Assembly (NCBI RefSeq): GCF_000235605.1
Contig: NC_016584.1
Coordinates: forward strand, 3,026,001-3,090,000
Length of the DNA: 64,000 bases
Direction: 5' to 3'
From: Desulfosporosinus orientis DSM 765
GTDB taxonomy: Bacteria > Bacillota > Desulfitobacteriia > Desulfitobacteriales > Desulfitobacteriaceae
The position numbers and the translations under genes were made by a program. Below are positions 62,099-64,000 of the stretch, piece after piece (within the stretch, counting starts at the first letter, position 1; every line of letters starts with the position of its first letter). The notes under the pieces were generated by a model that ran no database searches, had not been told where the DNA came from, and saw nothing but the letters and a program-made list of their open reading frames with translations.

Positions 62099-63370
62099 AT
62101 GGTCAACTTTGATAAATTATTACCCGGCTGTCTGGACGGCGTTACAATTGTTGATTTTACCTGGGTGCTGGCAGGTCCGCATGCCACTAAGCTGTTGGCT
62201 GACATGGGAGCTTCGGTGATCAAGATTGAGCCGTTCAAAGTGGGGGCAAATGAACGGCATCTACTCTTAACAAAAACAGTTAATGACGTTAAGCACAGTT
62301 CATATTCTATCAATGTTAACCGTGGTAAAAAGAGTATTTGTTTGGATATGAAAAAAGCCCAGGGAAAGGAGATCGTTACCGAATTAATCAAAAAAGCAGA
62401 TGTACTCGTTGAGAATTATTCTCCCGGCGTGATGGAGCGATTGGGTCTTGACTATGAATCAGTTAAGAAAATTAAAGAGGATATCATCTACTGCTCGATT
62501 TCTTGCTTTGGACATTGGGGGCCCTATAGCGATAGGCCTGGATACGATATAATCGCCCAGGCAGCGTCCGGTTTTACCGCCATGTATGAATTGCCCCAGG
62601 GTGCCCCTATGTCTATAGGAGATACTGTAGCTGGTACACATGCCGCTCTGGGTATTGTTGCCGCTCTTTTTGACAAAAAGGTACACGGGCGCGGGCAAAA
62701 TATCGACATCTCAATGATGGATTGCCTTTTCTCCCTTCATGAAAATTCTGTTCCCTGGTACACGATCTCTCAAGCGGTTGGCGAAAAAATAGCTCCACCC
62801 CGCCTCGGACGTTATTATTTCAATTACGCTCCTTTCGGTGTTTTCCAGGGCAAGGACGGGAGGGTTAATATAGCTTGTTTGGAGGAACCGCGTTGGCCCA
62901 GGCTTGTTGCGACGATGGGTGAGAAATATGCATGGCTGATGGACGATCCCCGAACCAAAAATGTTTCCACTCGATGTCTGAATGCAACATGGCTTAACAC
63001 GATTATTGATGAGTGGGTCATGTCTATGGACTCAGTAAATGAAGTGGAACGACTCCTTCAGGAGGCGGAAGTGGCCTGCCAGCGAGTTCTGGGAATTCCA
63101 GAATTAGTTGATACAGACCCTCATGTTAAAGCCCGTGAGATGATCATAGAAGTGGATCAGCCATTTTTAGGTCCTATGAAGATGTTTGGCAGCCCTATCA
63201 AGATGTCGAAAACACCCTCTTGTTTACGGGGATATGGACCGTTACTTGGAGAGCATAACGATGATCTGCTTTCCAAAGTCTTAGACCTCAACGAAGAGCA
63301 GATAACGGCTCTCTACAGCGATGAAGTACTTTATCATGAACCGGCTGTGGAACTCGATAATAAGGGCTAA
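62099..63370 (+). CDS. CaiB/BaiF family III CoA-transferase
   Basis: 423 residues from ATG 62099 (AAAGGAGGAAA upstream). Signatures: VDFTWVLAGPHATKLLADMG, VIKIEPF, ADVLVENYSPGVMERLGLDY, and the catalytic aspartate region NIDISMMDCLF. It lacks the GHDxNY racemase motif, so CoA transfer between acids (for example succinyl-CoA or acetyl-CoA and an aryl or branched acid) is favoured over racemisation. It lies between the PaaG-like gene and a DUF35 gene in the sigma-54 operon. Confidence 0.92.
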   Translation: MVNFDKLLPGCLDGVTIVDFTWVLAGPHATKLLADMGASVIKIEPFKVGANERHLLLTKTVNDVKHSSYSINVNRGKKSICLDMKKAQGKEIVTELIKKADVLVENYSPGVMERLGLDYESVKKIKEDIIYCSISCFGHWGPYSDRPGYDIIAQAASGFTAMYELPQGAPMSIGDTVAGTHAALGIVAALFDKKVHGRGQNIDISMMDCLFSLHENSVPWYTISQAVGEKIAPPRLGRYYFNYAPFGVFQGKDGRVNIACLEEPRWPRLVATMGEKYAWLMDDPRTKNVSTRCLNATWLNTIIDEWVMSMDSVNEVERLLQEAEVACQRVLGIPELVDTDPHVKAREMIIEVDQPFLGPMKMFGSPIKMSKTPSCLRGYGPLLGEHNDDLLSKVLDLNEEQITALYSDEVLYHEPAVELDNKG

Positions 63371-63406
63371 GTATAACGAATCCGATTTACGAAAGGAGAA
63401 TTGAAA

Positions 63407-63838
63407 ATGTCAGAAAAAAATCAGATCCCCATTGATCCTGATCTTTTCGAATGGCCGACCAGCCAACCTGAGTTATTGGGGTCAAAATGCAGCGAATGCG
63501 GTAATGTCGCATTTCCGGTTGTAAATATGTGTCCCAAGTGCAGAAGCACTGCTATAGTGAGAACGGGTTTAAAGACTAAAGGAACTCTATGGACATGGAC
63601 CTCCCAGATGTTTCGCCCAAAGAATCTTGTTGATAACCTAGATCCTGAATCATATAAGCCCTTCTATGTCGGATATGTTGAACTGGCCGATGAGGTGAGG
63701 GTGCAAACTCGTCTTTTGGTAGAGGATTCTTCTCAGTTAAAGATTGGCATGCCAATGGAACTGGAGATAATAAAGTTGCGCGAAGAATCCGACGGAACTG
63801 AAGTTATGACCTACGGTTTCAAACCGGCAGCTTGTTAA
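63407..63838 (+). CDS. DUF35 zinc-ribbon/OB-fold protein, second copy
   Basis: 143 residues from ATG 63407 with GAAAGGAG upstream. Zinc ribbon GSKCSECGNVAFPVVNMCPKC split in two CxxC pairs, then the OB-fold (TKGTLWTWTSQMFRPK, GYVELADEVRVQT). It is a paralogue of the 57268 protein, and again precedes a thiolase gene, consistent with a two-subunit thiolase. Confidence 0.92.
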   Translation: MSEKNQIPIDPDLFEWPTSQPELLGSKCSECGNVAFPVVNMCPKCRSTAIVRTGLKTKGTLWTWTSQMFRPKNLVDNLDPESYKPFYVGYVELADEVRVQTRLLVEDSSQLKIGMPMELEIIKLREESDGTEVMTYGFKPAAC

Positions 63839-63921
63839 GAGGTTCATAGTCGAGAAGCTAAATTGCCAGGAGTAAGGGATGAAAAAGAGTTAGTTATCCA
63901 GTGTAAAGGAGGAATTGCTTT

Positions 63922-64000
63922 ATGGAAGATATAGCCATTATTGGCATAGGGCTTCACCCTTTTGGAAGGTTTAAGGGCAAGTCTGCCTTGGAAATGGGTG
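63922..64000 (+). CDS. Thiolase-family protein, 5' end only
   Basis: ATG 63922 with AAAGGAGG upstream. The 26 visible residues (MEDIAIIGIGLHPFGRFKG) are a typical SCP2-type thiolase N terminus, like that of the 57689 gene. The gene continues beyond the window. Its position after a DUF35 gene supports a DUF35-thiolase pair. Confidence 0.8.
   Translation, partial: MEDIAIIGIGLHPFGRFKGKSALEMG

Overview
The window reads as chromosomal DNA of an anaerobic low-to-moderate GC Firmicute, most likely a clostridial Peptococcaceae/Desulfitobacteriaceae-type organism. This is inferred from strong AGGAGG ribosome sites, occasional TTG/GTG starts, a corrinoid methyltransferase operon, sigma-54 activators with matching -24/-12 promoters, and many parallel copies of acyl-CoA oxidation genes. 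No rRNA, tRNA, CRISPR array, prophage or intact insertion sequence was recognised.

Layout. 1-7020: end of an oligopeptide-type ABC transporter (two ATPases), an Asp/Glu/hydantoin racemase-like protein, an XRE-cupin regulator and the HyuA/HyuB hydantoinase/oxoprolinase pair, closed by a perfect loopless palindrome (7051-7092). 7118-8539: a 64-residue protein and an AraC/GyrI-like regulator, each followed by a long hairpin. 8889-17150: a corrinoid-dependent methyl-transfer operon (tetrahydrofolate methyltransferase, corrinoid protein, UroD-type methyltransferase I, B12-activation-domain protein, 2Fe-2S reductive activator, GntR regulator, second corrinoid protein, DUF1638 protein, CobW-type GTPase). 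Its 3' end breaks at about 17310, where a 5'-less DUF2922 fragment is joined on. 17738-20182: an accessory patch with a DUF3102 protein, a malY fragment, a TetR regulator and a 4-hydroxybutyryl-CoA dehydratase 3' fragment. 20467-27684: a TetR-linked acyl-CoA operon (crotonase, acyl-CoA dehydrogenase, 3-hydroxyacyl-CoA dehydrogenase, HMG-CoA-synthase-like/OB-fold fusion, SCP2-type thiolase, acyl-CoA ligase). 28312-34124: a sigma-54-promoted SDR and two tandem CBS-PAS-AAA sigma-54 activators. 34242-40242, minus strand: racemase-like CaiB protein, acyl-CoA:carboxylate CoA-transferase, Fe-alcohol dehydrogenase, aldehyde dehydrogenase. 40896-53715: a long beta-oxidation operon with paired 600-residue acyl-CoA dehydrogenases, two 3-hydroxyacyl-CoA dehydrogenases, two crotonases and four thiolases. 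53813-60406: a second TetR-linked cluster with two acyl-CoA dehydrogenases, a previously unlisted 56-residue four-cysteine protein, DUF35 OB-fold protein, thiolase, crotonase and SDR. 61284-64000: sigma-54-promoted crotonase, CaiB CoA-transferase, DUF35 protein and the start of a thiolase.

How it fits together. The minus-strand genes could oxidise an alcohol to an acid and exchange it onto CoA. The several acyl-CoA modules could then oxidise different (probably branched, alicyclic or aryl-substituted) acyl-CoAs, each under its own TetR or sigma-54 control. The DUF35 + thiolase + SDR + crotonase + CaiB combinations resemble the benzylsuccinate (Bbs) beta-oxidation logic, but no substrate is proven and no EtfAB partner lies in the window.

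A striking secondary theme is gene decay. At least nine fragments of otherwise unrelated genes sit in the gaps, at least four of them 3' tails lying just upstream of intact genes, and a 51-bp exact repeat links the SDR at 28312 with a decayed copy at 60950. This suggests assembly of the region from recombined catabolic cassettes.
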